Origin: Corynebacterium coyleae
Lineage (GTDB): Bacteria; Actinomycetota; Actinomycetes; Mycobacteriales; Mycobacteriaceae
Direction of reading: 5' to 3'
DNA length: 64,000 bases
Assembly (NCBI RefSeq): GCF_030408635.1
Contig: NZ_CP047198.1
Coordinates: forward strand, 806,001 to 870,000
Made by a program: the position numbers and the translations under genes. Below the pieces are notes generated by a model. That model was not told where the DNA came from and did not search any database. It was given only the letters and a program-made list of their open reading frames with translations. This document shows, piece by piece, positions 9,037-17,874 of the stretch (position 1 is the first letter of the stretch; every line of letters begins with the position of its first letter).

Positions 9037-9618
9037 GTGAGTGATTCAGTGAAATCAATTGCTGTGCTCGTCTCTGGAACGGGTACGTTGCTGCGGTCCA
9101 TGATCGACAATGCGCAAGGTCGCTACCGCATCGACATTGTGGTGGCGGATCAAATTTGCCCAGCGATCCAACGTGCGAAGAACGCGGGTATCCGCACCGC
9201 AGTGGTGCCAATGGAAACCAACCGCAACGCGTGGAACGAAAAACTTGCCGCCACGCTTGCGTCCGTGAAGCCAGACCTTGTCGTTTCGGCAGGCTTCATG
9301 CGCATCCTGGGCAAGCCCTTCCTTGAGAAGTATGAAGGTCGAACCATCAACGCGCACCCGTCGTTGCTGCCATCATTCCCGGGCGCACACGCTGTCCGGG
9401 ATGCTCTGGAATACGGTGTGAAGGTCACCGGCTGCACCGTCCACTACGTCGATTCCGGACTGGATAGCGGCGAGATCATCGCCCAGCGTGCCGTTGAGGT
9501 GCTGCCGGACGACACCACCTCCACGCTGCACGAGCGCATCAAGAAGGTCGAGCGCGAGCAGATCGTGGAACTGCTCCATAACGCCCAAGTAGTAAACGGA
9601 AAGGTCCTTTTCTCATGA
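9037..9618 (+). CDS. purN: Phosphoribosylglycinamide formyltransferase
   Basis: Transfers a formyl group from 10-formyl-THF to GAR, the third step of de novo purine synthesis. The 193-residue product has the family N-terminal [12 protein letters not shown] loop and the catalytic segment [21 protein letters not shown], with the conserved Asn-His. It ends with the [15 protein letters not shown] block containing the catalytic Asp. A TAGACT hexamer at 9024-9029, 7 nt before the GTG, suggests leaderless transcription. The stop overlaps the purH ATG as ATGA, so the two enzymes are translationally coupled. Confidence 0.96.
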   Translation: MSDSVKSIAVLVSGTGTLLRSMIDNAQGRYRIDIVVADQICPAIQRAKNAGIRTAVVPMETNRNAWNEKLAATLASVKPDLVVSAGFMRILGKPFLEKYEGRTINAHPSLLPSFPGAHAVRDALEYGVKVTGCTVHYVDSGLDSGEIIAQRAVEVLPDDTTSTLHERIKKVEREQIVELLHNAQVVNGKVLFS

Positions 9619-11159
9619 CGAATGCCGCGAAGCGGGAAATCAAGCGCGCGCTAATCAGCGTCTACGACAAGACGGGGCTGGAGGATCTGGCTCGCGCGTT
9701 GGGCGAAGCCGGCATAGAAATCGTCTCCACCGGTTCCACCGCGAAGCGCATTGCAGACGCAGGCGTGCCGGTGACCGAGGTCGCAGAGGTCACCGGTTTC
9801 CCGGAGGTGCTCGACGGCCGTGTGAAGACGCTGCACCCGCGCGTGCACTCGGGCATCCTGGCAGACCTGCGTAAGGATGACCACAAGGCGCAGCTTGAGG
9901 AGCTGGGCATCGAGCCGTTCTCGCTCGTCGTGGTCAACCTGTACCCGTTCGAGGAAACCGTCGCCTCTGGTGCCAACTTTGACGAGTGCGTCGAGCAGAT
10001 CGATATCGGTGGTCCGTCGATGGTGCGCGCGGCAGCCAAGAACCACCCGTCTGTCGCGGTTGTGACCTCCCCGAAGCGCTACGCCGACGTTGTGGAGGCC
10101 GTGAAGAACGGTGGCTTTACGCTCGACGAGCGCCGCGAGCTCGCCCTCGAGGCGTTCACGCACACTGCGCGTTACGACGCCGCCGTGTCCTCCTGGCTCG
10201 CCTCCCAGCTCGAGAGCCAGACCGAGTCTGGTGCGCAGACCACGGAACTGCGCTACGGCGAGAACCCGCACCAGGCAGCCCGCCTGGAAAGCGACGGTTG
10301 GGGCATTGCCGCTGCGAAGCAGCACGGCGGCAAGGCAATGAGCTACAACAACTACCAGGACGCTGACGCCGCATGGCGTGCGGCTTGGGATCACAACCGT
10401 CCGTGCGTCGCGATTATCAAGCACGCCAATCCGTGTGGTCTCGCAGTTTCCGACGAGTCCATCGCGGATGCACACAAGAAGGCACACGCCTGCGACCCTG
10501 TCTCTGCTTACGGCGGCGTGATCGCTGCGAACCGCGAGGTTACCCTTGAGCTTGCAGAGCAGATCCACCCGATCTTCACCGAGGTGGTCATCGCCCCGTC
10601 TTTCGCGCCGGAAGCACTCGAGCTGCTGCGCACGAAGGAGAACCTGCGCCTGCTGGAGGTCACCCCGGAGCAACTCACCGAGGAACGCAAGCAGATCACC
10701 GGTGGTTGGCTGGTCCAGGAGCGCGACCAGTTCCAGGCCGACGGCGACGCAGCCGCCAACTGGAAGCTGGTTGCCGGCGACGCTGCCGACGAGCAGACCC
10801 TCGCCGATCTTGAGTTCGCGTGGCGCTCGGTGCGTTGCGTGAAGTCCAACGCCATCCTGATTGCCAACGACGGCGCATCGGTGGGCATCGGCATGGGCCA
10901 GGTCAACCGCGTCGATTCGGCCAAGCTGGCTGTTGACCGCGCGAACACACTGGACGAGGGCCGCAACCGCACCAACGGTGCCGTGGCAGCCTCCGACGCG
11001 TTCTTCCCGTTTGCCGACGGATTCCAGTTGCTTGCAGACGCCGGTGTGAAGGCCGTTGTCCAGCCCGGCGGATCCATCCGTGACGAGGAAGTCATCGCTG
11101 CAGCCAAGGAAGCCGGCGTGACCATGTATCTCACCGGCACCCGCCACTTCGCCCACTAA
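9615..11159 (+). CDS. purH: Bifunctional AICAR formyltransferase / IMP cyclohydrolase
   Basis: Catalyses the last two steps to IMP. Residues 1-150 form the MGS-like cyclohydrolase domain ([30 protein letters not shown]). The rest is the AICAR transformylase domain, with the catalytic [10 protein letters not shown] motif near residue 270 and the C-terminal [16 protein letters not shown] and GTRHFAH blocks. The length of 514 residues is standard. The start overlaps the purN stop by 4 nt. Confidence 0.97.
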   Translation: MTNAAKREIKRALISVYDKTGLEDLARALGEAGIEIVSTGSTAKRIADAGVPVTEVAEVTGFPEVLDGRVKTLHPRVHSGILADLRKDDHKAQLEELGIEPFSLVVVNLYPFEETVASGANFDECVEQIDIGGPSMVRAAAKNHPSVAVVTSPKRYADVVEAVKNGGFTLDERRELALEAFTHTARYDAAVSSWLASQLESQTESGAQTTELRYGENPHQAARLESDGWGIAAAKQHGGKAMSYNNYQDADAAWRAAWDHNRPCVAIIKHANPCGLAVSDESIADAHKKAHACDPVSAYGGVIAANREVTLELAEQIHPIFTEVVIAPSFAPEALELLRTKENLRLLEVTPEQLTEERKQITGGWLVQERDQFQADGDAAANWKLVAGDAADEQTLADLEFAWRSVRCVKSNAILIANDGASVGIGMGQVNRVDSAKLAVDRANTLDEGRNRTNGAVAASDAFFPFADGFQLLADAGVKAVVQPGGSIRDEEVIAAAKEAGVTMYLTGTRHFAH

Positions 11160-11181
11160 CCCTCTGAAGGAGAGTACCTCC

Positions 11182-12057
11182 GTGTCCTCCAAGCTCGCCG
11201 CGCTTGCGCTCACCGCAGGTATTTCGCTTCCGGGCCTGCCGGCCATTCCCACCTACTCCGCGATTGATCAGATCCCGGTTGTAGGCCCGGCCATTGTGCA
11301 GACCTACAAGCAACTGCCGCCGCAAGTGCAGCGAGCCATCCACCTGCCGTTGCCGCTGACGGCACCGGCCGCCGCGAAGAGACAGCCGACGGGCAAGAGT
11401 GCCACGGAGGTTCAAGCGCAGCTTGATCAGCTTGTGCGCGACGTTGTTGCGCGACATGGTGGCCGCGCGACAGCATCTGTCGGTGGCATTACCGCAGGGG
11501 ATAACCGCCCGGAGCCGGCATTTTCCACTATGAAGGTCCCGGTGGCTATTGGTGCGCTGCGCAAGAGCCCGGCAGCCTACCCGGATGCTGAGGTCGCCGT
11601 GACCCGCTCCGATAACCCTGCCGCGCACCGTATGTTTGGCCAGGTATCGGGCGCGGAACTCGACGGCATCATCGCCGAGGCAGGATCGCGGACCACCAAC
11701 TCCGCGGGATACCAGATGGGCACGCTGTGGACCACCAGCGACCAGGCGGCGTTTGCATCGGGCCTGCGCTGCGTGAAGGGGCATGAGCCGGTGCTGGACA
11801 TGATGGGGCGCGTCGTCGATTATCAGCGCTGGGGTGTAGGGCGCATCCCTGGTGCACGCTTCAAGGGCGGCTGGAACTACTACGAGAACGGGCACCTCGC
11901 CCGCCAGTTTGGCCTCATCCCTGGGCCGAACGGGGATATCGCAGTGGCGATCACCGTGCACAGCCCGAAGGGGCACGAGGGTAGTTTCGCCATGCTCAAC
12001 GAGCTGGCGGACGGCATCGCAGCAATGCGCGGCGATCTGCCGACGGCCCGCTGCTAA
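11182..12057 (+). CDS. Exported SxxK serine hydrolase (penicillin-recognising fold)
   Basis: A 291-residue protein with a hydrophobic N-terminus (about 5-25) and the three signatures of the beta-lactamase/PBP fold: STMK (115-118), SDN (143-145) and KGG in the place of KTG (228-230). These support a serine acyl-enzyme or a binding role on peptidoglycan, but the true activity is unknown. The GTG at 11182 follows GAAGGAG. It starts 22 nt after purH, so it may be co-transcribed. A paralogous lipoprotein follows after 2 nt. Confidence 0.75.
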   Translation: MSSKLAALALTAGISLPGLPAIPTYSAIDQIPVVGPAIVQTYKQLPPQVQRAIHLPLPLTAPAAAKRQPTGKSATEVQAQLDQLVRDVVARHGGRATASVGGITAGDNRPEPAFSTMKVPVAIGALRKSPAAYPDAEVAVTRSDNPAAHRMFGQVSGAELDGIIAEAGSRTTNSAGYQMGTLWTTSDQAAFASGLRCVKGHEPVLDMMGRVVDYQRWGVGRIPGARFKGGWNYYENGHLARQFGLIPGPNGDIAVAITVHSPKGHEGSFAMLNELADGIAAMRGDLPTARC

Positions 12058-12059
12058 AC

Positions 12060-12923
12060 ATGACGCCGCGACTGAGGTTTGCTGCAGCGCTGGTCGCCGC
12101 TGGGCTTGCGCTCAGCGCGTGCGGGGCAGGGGAGCGGGCCTCAGAACCAGCGACGGAAACTGTGACGGCAACCCACGTAATTACGCCGAGTTCACTCGCA
12201 CCCTCGCCCGTCCCCGCGCCTGTTCTGGAGCAGTTGCAACCGCAGCTCCAAGCAGCAGTCGATACCGTGGTTGCTCAATACGGGGGAACGGCAGAGCTCG
12301 CGGTGTCTGACGGCCGGGACGCAGTAGGATCGCCGGAACAAGATCCGCAGGTAGCGTGGTCAACTTCGAAGGTTCCGATCGCGGTCGCTGCGCTTCGCAA
12401 AGACCCTTCGCTACTTCCGGTTGCGGAGTCTGCGATTACCGCCTCAGACAACTTCGCAGCAGAAACACTGTGGGCGACGGTTGAGCCTGCGGAGGTAGAA
12501 GCAGTGCTGCGTGAAGCAGGAGTAGATCTCCCGATGAACACCGTTGTGCTCAGGCCTGGATTCACGGCTTTCGGTCAAACGCGATGGGGCACTCGTGAGC
12601 AGGCAGTGTTCGCCTCCAACCTGCGCTGTGTGGCGGGGGCCGACGAGGTACTCGACATGATGCGCAAGGTAGTGCCGGAGCAGCGCTACGGTCTGGGGGT
12701 TTTGCCGGATGTTGCCTTCAAAGGTGGCTGGGGTCCGGGGGACGACGGGAAGTACACCGTGCGCCAGCTCGGCCTGTACAACGGCTACGGCATCGCGCTG
12801 ACAGTTTCGCCCGCCGACGGCACCTATGCGACGGCCCAATTGATGGCAACTGATCTCACAAACGCTGTGCTCGAGCTGCAATTGGGCTCGCCAAATCCTG
12901 ACTGTTCGGAGGCTGGACGATAG
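12060..12923 (+). CDS. Lipoprotein SxxK serine hydrolase, paralogue of the preceding gene
   Basis: A 287-residue lipoprotein with the lipobox LSAC (Cys21) after a typical signal peptide, then a Pro/Thr-rich linker to about 55. The catalytic set matches its neighbour: STSK (101-104), SDN (129-131) and KGG (221-223). Downstream of these both proteins share segments such as the FASxLRCV and VLDMM blocks, so they are duplicates. One is secreted or signal-anchored and the other lipid-anchored. The start is 2 nt after the previous stop. Roles in cell-wall trimming or beta-lactam response are possible but not shown. Confidence 0.75.
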   Translation: MTPRLRFAAALVAAGLALSACGAGERASEPATETVTATHVITPSSLAPSPVPAPVLEQLQPQLQAAVDTVVAQYGGTAELAVSDGRDAVGSPEQDPQVAWSTSKVPIAVAALRKDPSLLPVAESAITASDNFAAETLWATVEPAEVEAVLREAGVDLPMNTVVLRPGFTAFGQTRWGTREQAVFASNLRCVAGADEVLDMMRKVVPEQRYGLGVLPDVAFKGGWGPGDDGKYTVRQLGLYNGYGIALTVSPADGTYATAQLMATDLTNAVLELQLGSPNPDCSEAGR

Positions 12924-12963
12924 ACTGCGGGGACAAACACCCCCGTAGCTTGGAGATTCCACG

Positions 12964-13611
12964 ATGTCGAACCCAAATGCCAACCCCAACGATGAGTGGG
13001 CGGCATACACCCCGAAACCATCCGAATACGACGAGTGGGGACAACCACAGCAGCATATGCCCACCCAGCAGTTCCCGGCGCAAAGTTGGGAACAGCAGCA
13101 GTGGAGCCAACCTGCGTACGCGCCGGCGCCCGGCCCACAAGAGCCGAAGTCATCGAACCGGGTGCTCTACATCATCATTGGCGTGCTCGCCGTTGCCCTC
13201 CTGGCGGTCCTTGGCGCGTTCGCCGCGTGGAGCTTTGGCGGATCGTCCAGTGGCTCCAAGGAGCCGGTGACCTCCACTGTTGTGGAAACGTCGACGCGTG
13301 CTCCAGGTGGGGTCGCGACTGACGGCGCAAAGCCATCGGCGGCACCGTCGTCGGCAAAGCCGGACGCTGACCGGAAGGACCGTACCTTCGGGGTCGGTGT
13401 GCCGGAAACGTCCGTCACAACTGAGGGCTTCGCGCGTGCCGTAGGTGATGATTTCCGCGCGTACTACGCGGAGCACGGAAAGACGCCGACCTCGCTGCGT
13501 AGCCTGAGCCCGAAGACCGGCCAGTACTACATGATGTCCTGCTCGCCAGCGCAGGGCGGTTTCCGCTGCACCGGCGGCAACAACGCCTCCGTCTTCATCA
13601 GCGAGCAGTAG
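12964..13611 (+). CDS. Pro/Gln-rich single-pass membrane protein, unknown function
   Basis: I do not recognise the family. The 215-residue product has a cytoplasmic N-terminus (1-65) rich in Pro, Gln, Trp and Tyr, one transmembrane helix (about 67-90), a Ser/Thr/Ala/Pro linker (91-140) and a small extracytoplasmic domain (about 140-215). Two cysteines in that domain (SCSPAQGGFRC) could form a disulfide. A GGAG sits 9 nt before the ATG. Low-complexity N-termini of this kind are common in corynebacterial and mycobacterial envelope proteins. It is followed after 12 nt by the J-domain-like gene, so the two probably belong to one transcript. Confidence 0.75.
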   Translation: MSNPNANPNDEWAAYTPKPSEYDEWGQPQQHMPTQQFPAQSWEQQQWSQPAYAPAPGPQEPKSSNRVLYIIIGVLAVALLAVLGAFAAWSFGGSSSGSKEPVTSTVVETSTRAPGGVATDGAKPSAAPSSAKPDADRKDRTFGVGVPETSVTTEGFARAVGDDFRAYYAEHGKTPTSLRSLSPKTGQYYMMSCSPAQGGFRCTGGNNASVFISEQ

Positions 13612-13623
13612 AAGGAAACCGGG

Positions 13624-14478
13624 ATGCAGCATTACAACCTGTACAAGACGCTCGAACTTGATCCGTCGGCTTCGAGCGAGCTGCTTGTCGACGAGCTCAC
13701 GCAACGCCTCGACAGCGGCCTCACCTCCAACCCTGGTGGCGAGGAGGAATTGCGTCTGGCTCGGGAGATTCTGGGAGATCCGACTAAGCGCCAGATGTAC
13801 GACTCCCGCTTGAAGGCCGACAGTGGCATGCCCATGAACGTGCAAAGCCTTCGGTCGCTGGCCGCCATGGCGTCACCGGCTGCAACGGCTGCACCGACCG
13901 CACCCGAAGCACCAGAAGCCCCCGAAGTTTCCGAACCAGCCGTTGTTCCCGGCTCTGGCGAAGGGGACAACACACCGGAGAAGTCGTTCGATGTGAAGCG
14001 TTGGTGGCCTATTGCTGCTGTTGTTGCGGGTGTGCTCGTCATTGCGCTGGTAGTTCCTCAGCTTGTTGGCGCTGGGCTGGGCTCGAGCGGACCTGAGAAG
14101 CTCGCCAACGAAATCGCCCAGCTTGATGAGGACGATAGGGCCGACTGGATGAATCAGCATGCCGCTGCTGGCCGTGCAGCGTTGCTTGAAAACAAGCTTG
14201 AGAACACGAGCATCGGATCATCCGACGATGCCGAGTACGCCGCGGGGGAGAGCTACGACCTGAAGGACCTCGTCGCAAAGAAACAAGGTGACGATGCGTC
14301 GGAGAATACCGACTACCTCGACCGTCTTTACGGGTTGAGTGGGATCAAGGAGGCGCGACTCGTTGGGATCAACACGGAGGTGAAAAACAAGGACGTCCAT
14401 GCGACATCGGTCAATACCCAACTGTTTCTGTTCGCTCGAGATGGCGGCGACTGGAAGCTCTACGACATCTTTGACTAA
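13624..14478 (+). CDS. Membrane protein with degenerate N-terminal J-like domain
   Basis: The first about 62 residues look like a J-domain frame: YNLYKTLELDPSAS at the start and LAREILGDPTKRQMYDSRL at the end. The HPD tripeptide that activates DnaK is missing and the middle is short. An Ala/Pro/Glu-rich linker (82-120) leads to one transmembrane helix (127-150) and an extracytoplasmic domain ending in DGGDWKLYDIF, which resembles the last strand of NTF2-like domains. The topology puts the J-like part in the cytoplasm. GAAGGAAACCGGG precedes the ATG. A DnaK partner role is unlikely without HPD; it may be a scaffold. Confidence 0.7.
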   Translation: MQHYNLYKTLELDPSASSELLVDELTQRLDSGLTSNPGGEEELRLAREILGDPTKRQMYDSRLKADSGMPMNVQSLRSLAAMASPAATAAPTAPEAPEAPEVSEPAVVPGSGEGDNTPEKSFDVKRWWPIAAVVAGVLVIALVVPQLVGAGLGSSGPEKLANEIAQLDEDDRADWMNQHAAAGRAALLENKLENTSIGSSDDAEYAAGESYDLKDLVAKKQGDDASENTDYLDRLYGLSGIKEARLVGINTEVKNKDVHATSVNTQLFLFARDGGDWKLYDIFD

Positions 14479-14505
14479 CACGGCGAGAGAACGAGGAGAT
14501 TGAAC

Positions 14506-15888
14506 ATGAATAAGACGAAAGCAATCGCACTTCTTGGAGCAGGGCTGTTGACAGTTTCGCTGAGTGCCTGTGGCGGCGCGGATGAAACCGAAACGGAAGT
14601 GCTTGACCCAACTAAGCACGCAACTACGGCTGCGGAATCCCTTAAGCCACAGTGGAACAACAACGCACGCATGGCCGTCGATCCGTTAGAGGCGGCGCCT
14701 GAAGCAGCACGTGACTTGCCAGAAACAAGGTCACTTGGGATCGACAACCTCGACGTGTTCAATCCGACATTCAATCAGGCGGTCCCTGCAAAACTCGCTG
14801 TCACATCCTGGGACAAAGAAACCCGTGCGCTCGATCTGGACACGGGAGCGTTGTACGACGTCTCCCCGAAGAAGTTCGATGGCTCTGAGGACAAACGTAT
14901 GACCACGACGATGATGCTGGTTGCCGACGACGGGAAGACCAAAGGTGCCAGCCTTGTGAAGACTGTGGAGAGTACCCAAGGCCTACAAACCGAGAAGGTA
15001 AGCCTGTCGACGTTCCTTGACGATTTTGCATCCTTCGACGAGCCAACCCTCGCGGAAGTGGATTCGAAGAACCTCGACGCTAAGTCCGCCGAAATTATCG
15101 CGGCGAGTGCGGAGAAGATCTATCTCGCGAACATTCCGGAGGCCGGCTCGAAGAAACAAATCGATGTCGTTGCGGTGGATATCGCCTCTGGCCAAGAAAC
15201 AAGGCATGAGCACATCGAGACCAATAATTTCTTCCGCGTGCTCGCGCAGAGCGGGGAGCCCGTGCTGTATTACGCAAGCAACGATGGGGATTTGAGGCGC
15301 CGAAACCTAGAGTCGGGCGAGGACGTTGAGATACGTAAAGGTTTCGCACCCGAAGCCGTGTGGCGTATCGGCGACGATGCCCTTGTGTACGGCAAGGATA
15401 CTGCGGAACAGGAGCGCTGTACCGATGAGCCAACGAAGCCTTGTGAAGCGAAATTCCTTTATGTCAGCGGTGGCAAGGCAGACGAGGCAATGAGTGTGGA
15501 AACCAGAACCTACAGTTCTGTACCTGTGGTGCGGCGCAGCGGTGACGTCATTACGGCCATCTTCACCTCGCGAGCCGAGGGCATAGTAAAACTTCTCGTT
15601 CTGAAGCCCGAGTCTGGAGAAGTCCTGCTCGAATTGGGTAAGGATGAACTCAAGAAGTTGGACTTCGTCGACGCGATTTCGGACGGGGAGTCGATCTTTA
15701 CCTACGACGGCAATCGAACTTCCCCGCGCGTTGCTCAAAGCGATGTGAAGACTAAGGAACTTATCACCGCTGATGCGGATGTGTTCCCGATTGATTCGCC
15801 TTCAGGGGCTCGGATTTGGGGTGTGAAGCGAGACGACGGGGATTGGTTCGAGGCCCGCGTCGCGGTCGAGGATCTCGACAAGTTCTAA
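14506..15888 (+). CDS. Large lipoprotein of unknown function
   Basis: A 460-residue predicted lipoprotein: Lys-containing N-terminus, hydrophobic core and lipobox LSAC (Cys about 22), then a long mixed alpha/beta region. Segments such as ALDLDTGALYDVSP, DLRRRNLESGEDVEIR and LKPESGEVLLELGKDE recur at intervals, which suggests a beta-propeller-like or other repeated beta-sheet fold. I do not recognise the family. The ATG at 14506 has GAGGAG 7 nt upstream, better than the in-frame TTG at 14500. It is the last gene of a co-directional run from 12964 and ends 1 nt before the convergent amtR stop. Confidence 0.7.
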   Translation: MNKTKAIALLGAGLLTVSLSACGGADETETEVLDPTKHATTAAESLKPQWNNNARMAVDPLEAAPEAARDLPETRSLGIDNLDVFNPTFNQAVPAKLAVTSWDKETRALDLDTGALYDVSPKKFDGSEDKRMTTTMMLVADDGKTKGASLVKTVESTQGLQTEKVSLSTFLDDFASFDEPTLAEVDSKNLDAKSAEIIAASAEKIYLANIPEAGSKKQIDVVAVDIASGQETRHEHIETNNFFRVLAQSGEPVLYYASNDGDLRRRNLESGEDVEIRKGFAPEAVWRIGDDALVYGKDTAEQERCTDEPTKPCEAKFLYVSGGKADEAMSVETRTYSSVPVVRRSGDVITAIFTSRAEGIVKLLVLKPESGEVLLELGKDELKKLDFVDAISDGESIFTYDGNRTSPRVAQSDVKTKELITADADVFPIDSPSGARIWGVKRDDGDWFEARVAVEDLDKF

Positions 15889-15889
15889 A

Positions 15890-16570
15890 CTACGCGTCCT
15901 CGTCGCGCGATACTTGCGCGACGAGGCTGAGCATGCGCTCGGCGCGGCGATCCGGCAGATCCGTATGCAGCACGTCCAAAACGGCATCGGCGATGGTGAC
16001 GGAGGGGGCGGGCAGGGCGTCGTCGACAAGCGGATAGGGCGCCACGCCGGTGTTGTCGCGCATCTCGATGGCGGCGAGCGTCATGTGGAACGGCAGGTCT
16101 ACGCGGGGGTCATCGTCGCCAACGATCTGCGCTGCCAAGTCGCGGAAGATACCCTCCAGGCGTTGGCGTGCCTCGTGGTACTCGTCAAACTCCTCCGACT
16201 CCAGCACAGGCAACTGGTAGAGCCGGCCGACGTTCCAATTCGAGGACAACAAGATACGGGTCTCGGCGGCGACGAGTGCCCAGAGCTTCACGGCTGCGGT
16301 TTCGTCGGTCTTGGCCAAGTCTGATGCGAGATCCAGCGAAGGCTGCAGTGTCCCCATGAGCAGCGTGAGGAAGATGTCGCGCTTGGAGGGGAAGTGGTAG
16401 TACAGCGACGCCTGACGGATGCCTACGGCGTCAGCAATGTCGTGAGTGGAGGTAGTTGCGAAGCCTTTGCGTGTGAAAAGTTCGGATGCGGCATCGAGGA
16501 TTTCTTCGCGGGCGGTTGCGCCTTTGCGCCGTGGGCTTTGCTTGCGTGGTCGTCCGACCGAGTTCGCCAT
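15890..16570 (-). CDS. amtR: AmtR, TetR-family master regulator of nitrogen control
   Basis: A 226-residue TetR-type repressor that reads as C. glutamicum AmtR. Both start GRPR, share EEILDA-x-x-ELFTR-x-GFATTSTH, IADAVGIRQASLYYHFPSK and WNVGRLYQLP, and have a C-terminal ligand domain with VGDD and LPFH-x-T segments. AmtR represses ammonium uptake and assimilation genes and is released by adenylylated GlnK. The position next to the rpsR-rpsN-rpmG-rpmB cluster is also as in C. glutamicum. The helix-turn-helix spans about residues 40-65. A convergent lipoprotein gene ends 1 nt away. Confidence 0.95.
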   Translation of the reverse strand: MANSVGRPRKQSPRRKGATAREEILDAASELFTRKGFATTSTHDIADAVGIRQASLYYHFPSKRDIFLTLLMGTLQPSLDLASDLAKTDETAAVKLWALVAAETRILLSSNWNVGRLYQLPVLESEEFDEYHEARQRLEGIFRDLAAQIVGDDDPRVDLPFHMTLAAIEMRDNTGVAPYPLVDDALPAPSVTIADAVLDVLHTDLPDRRAERMLSLVAQVSRDEDA

Positions 16571-16610
16571 ACCCTGCCTACCTTTCTGGGATACGCCACT
16601 ACTTTAGAAG

Positions 16611-16654
16611 AAAAACACCCGCTCTCAACCCTCGCGGGGAGGGGAGTGCGGGTG
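16611..16654 (-). terminator. Terminator of the rpmB-rpmG-rpsN-rpsR operon
   Basis: On the minus strand CACCCGC pairs with GCGGGTG across a GC-rich loop of about 25 nt and is followed by TTTTTC. It lies some 45 nt after the rpsR stop and just before the amtR start region. Confidence 0.75.
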
Positions 16655-16697
16655 CTTAGAGCCGAAGACTCTTACGCTGTCATCGTCAACCGGCTAA

Positions 16698-16946
16698 TTA
16701 GCGGGTGGTGAACGGCAGAAGAGCCATCTCGCGCGCGTTCTTCACAGCGGTAGCGACCTGGCGCTGCTGCTGCGGGGTCAGGCCCGTGACGCGGCGGGAA
16801 CGAATCTTGTGACGGTCGGAGATAAACAGACGCAGGGTCTCAATATCCTTGTAGTCGACGGTCTCGATGCCCTTTGCCTTCAGCGGGTTCTTCTTCGGGC
16901 GACGGGACTGCTCAATGCGCGGCTTACGCGAATTGTTGCGCTTCAT
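16698..16946 (-). CDS. rpsR: Ribosomal protein S18, zinc-free form
   Basis: An 82-residue S18 with the family core [21 protein letters not shown]. It has no cysteines, so it is the zinc-independent (C-minus) form. The ATG at 16946 is preceded by GGAGG; upstream in-frame codons lack one. It is the last gene of the rpmB-rpmG-rpsN-rpsR run, 14 nt after rpsN. Confidence 0.95.
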   Translation of the reverse strand: MKRNNSRKPRIEQSRRPKKNPLKAKGIETVDYKDIETLRLFISDRHKIRSRRVTGLTPQQQRQVATAVKNAREMALLPFTTR

Positions 16947-16960
16947 AATTTGAGTCCTCC

Positions 16961-17266
16961 TTACCACGAAGACTTACGGACGCCAGGCAGCTCACCGCGG
17001 TGAGCCATCTCGCGCATACGGACACGGGAAACACCGAACTTGCGGAGGTAGCCGCGGGGGCGGCCGTCACGCGAGTCACGGTTGCGCACGCGCACTGGGG
17101 ATGCGTCGCGCGGCTGACGGTTGAGCTCAAACTGAGCGTCCAGACGATCCTCGTCAGAGGTCTCCGGGTTCTTGATGATTGCCTTGAGCTCGTTACGACG
17201 CTCCGCGTAGCGGGCGACGATCTCTTTACGCTGCTCGTTCTTAGCGATCTTAGACTTCTTCGCCAT
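16961..17266 (-). CDS. rpsN: Ribosomal protein S14, zinc-free form
   Basis: A 101-residue S14 of the long type with no CxxC motifs: [13 protein letters not shown] at the N-terminus and [19 protein letters not shown] in the middle, then [14 protein letters not shown]. Long cysteine-free S14 does not bind zinc. It starts 3 nt after the rpmG stop. Confidence 0.96.
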   Translation of the reverse strand: MAKKSKIAKNEQRKEIVARYAERRNELKAIIKNPETSDEDRLDAQFELNRQPRDASPVRVRNRDSRDGRPRGYLRKFGVSRVRMREMAHRGELPGVRKSSW

Positions 17267-17269
17267 GGA

Positions 17270-17434
17270 TTATCGCTCCTCGCGGAATTCGACGTGCTTG
17301 CGAACTACCGGATCGTACTTCTTCAGCGTGATGCGGTCCGGGTTGTTGCGCTTGTTCTTGCGGGTGACGTAGGTGAAGCCGGTGCCCGCGGTGGACTTCA
17401 GCTTGATGATCGGGCGGATATCGTTACGTGCCAT
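17270..17434 (-). CDS. rpmG: Ribosomal protein L33, zinc-free form
   Basis: Translation of this 54-codon stretch gives an L33: [19 protein letters not shown], then [14 protein letters not shown] and [14 protein letters not shown]. It has no cysteines, so it is the zinc-independent form. Its ATG overlaps the rpmB stop (TAATG), and rpsN begins 3 nt later, which makes a tightly coupled operon. Confidence 0.95.
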   Translation of the reverse strand: MARNDIRPIIKLKSTAGTGFTYVTRKNKRNNPDRITLKKYDPVVRKHVEFREER

Positions 17435-17670
17435 TAGATCTTCTCACCTCGTGCACGGATCTGGGCTACGACGGACTCGATGCCGTCGCGGTCAATGATC
17501 TTCAGACCCTTCGTGGAAACGTTCAGGGTGATGGTACGGCCCTCGGAGGGCAGGTAAAACTTCCGCTTCTGCACGTTGGGGTTCCAACGGCGCGAGTGGC
17601 GGCGGTGCGAGTGCGAGACGGTCTTGCCGAACGACGGCTGACGTCCCGTGACCTGGCAATGTGCCGACAT
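17434..17670 (-). CDS. rpmB: Ribosomal protein L28
   Basis: A 78-residue L28 beginning [20 protein letters not shown] and ending [15 protein letters not shown], like the E. coli protein. It has a single cysteine and so lacks the zinc knuckle of the C-plus form. It is the first gene of the zinc-free ribosomal cluster. The gap of about 195 nt upstream must hold the operon promoter, but I could not identify a clear one. Confidence 0.95.
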   Translation of the reverse strand: MSAHCQVTGRQPSFGKTVSHSHRRHSRRWNPNVQKRKFYLPSEGRTITLNVSTKGLKIIDRDGIESVVAQIRARGEKI

Positions 17671-17874
17671 GGGTTTCTTCCTTACTCTTCTTACCGCCCA
17701 CGACTCGATCACGATGTGAGGAAAGCGCCAGGTGAGAAGCGGTGTGAGGGTCCGCTACCGGCGCAAATGCAATCGGTTGACGTAGGCGTATATGTGTACT
17801 TCGACAACAGCGAGAGACAACCCTACCGTCTTTGCGCCATTTCTCATAATCGCGTTTTGCGTAGTATGACACCC

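Noticed and set aside
9651-11252. Long minus-strand open frame opposite purH
   Set aside because: An antisense shadow of purH with no recognisable domain.
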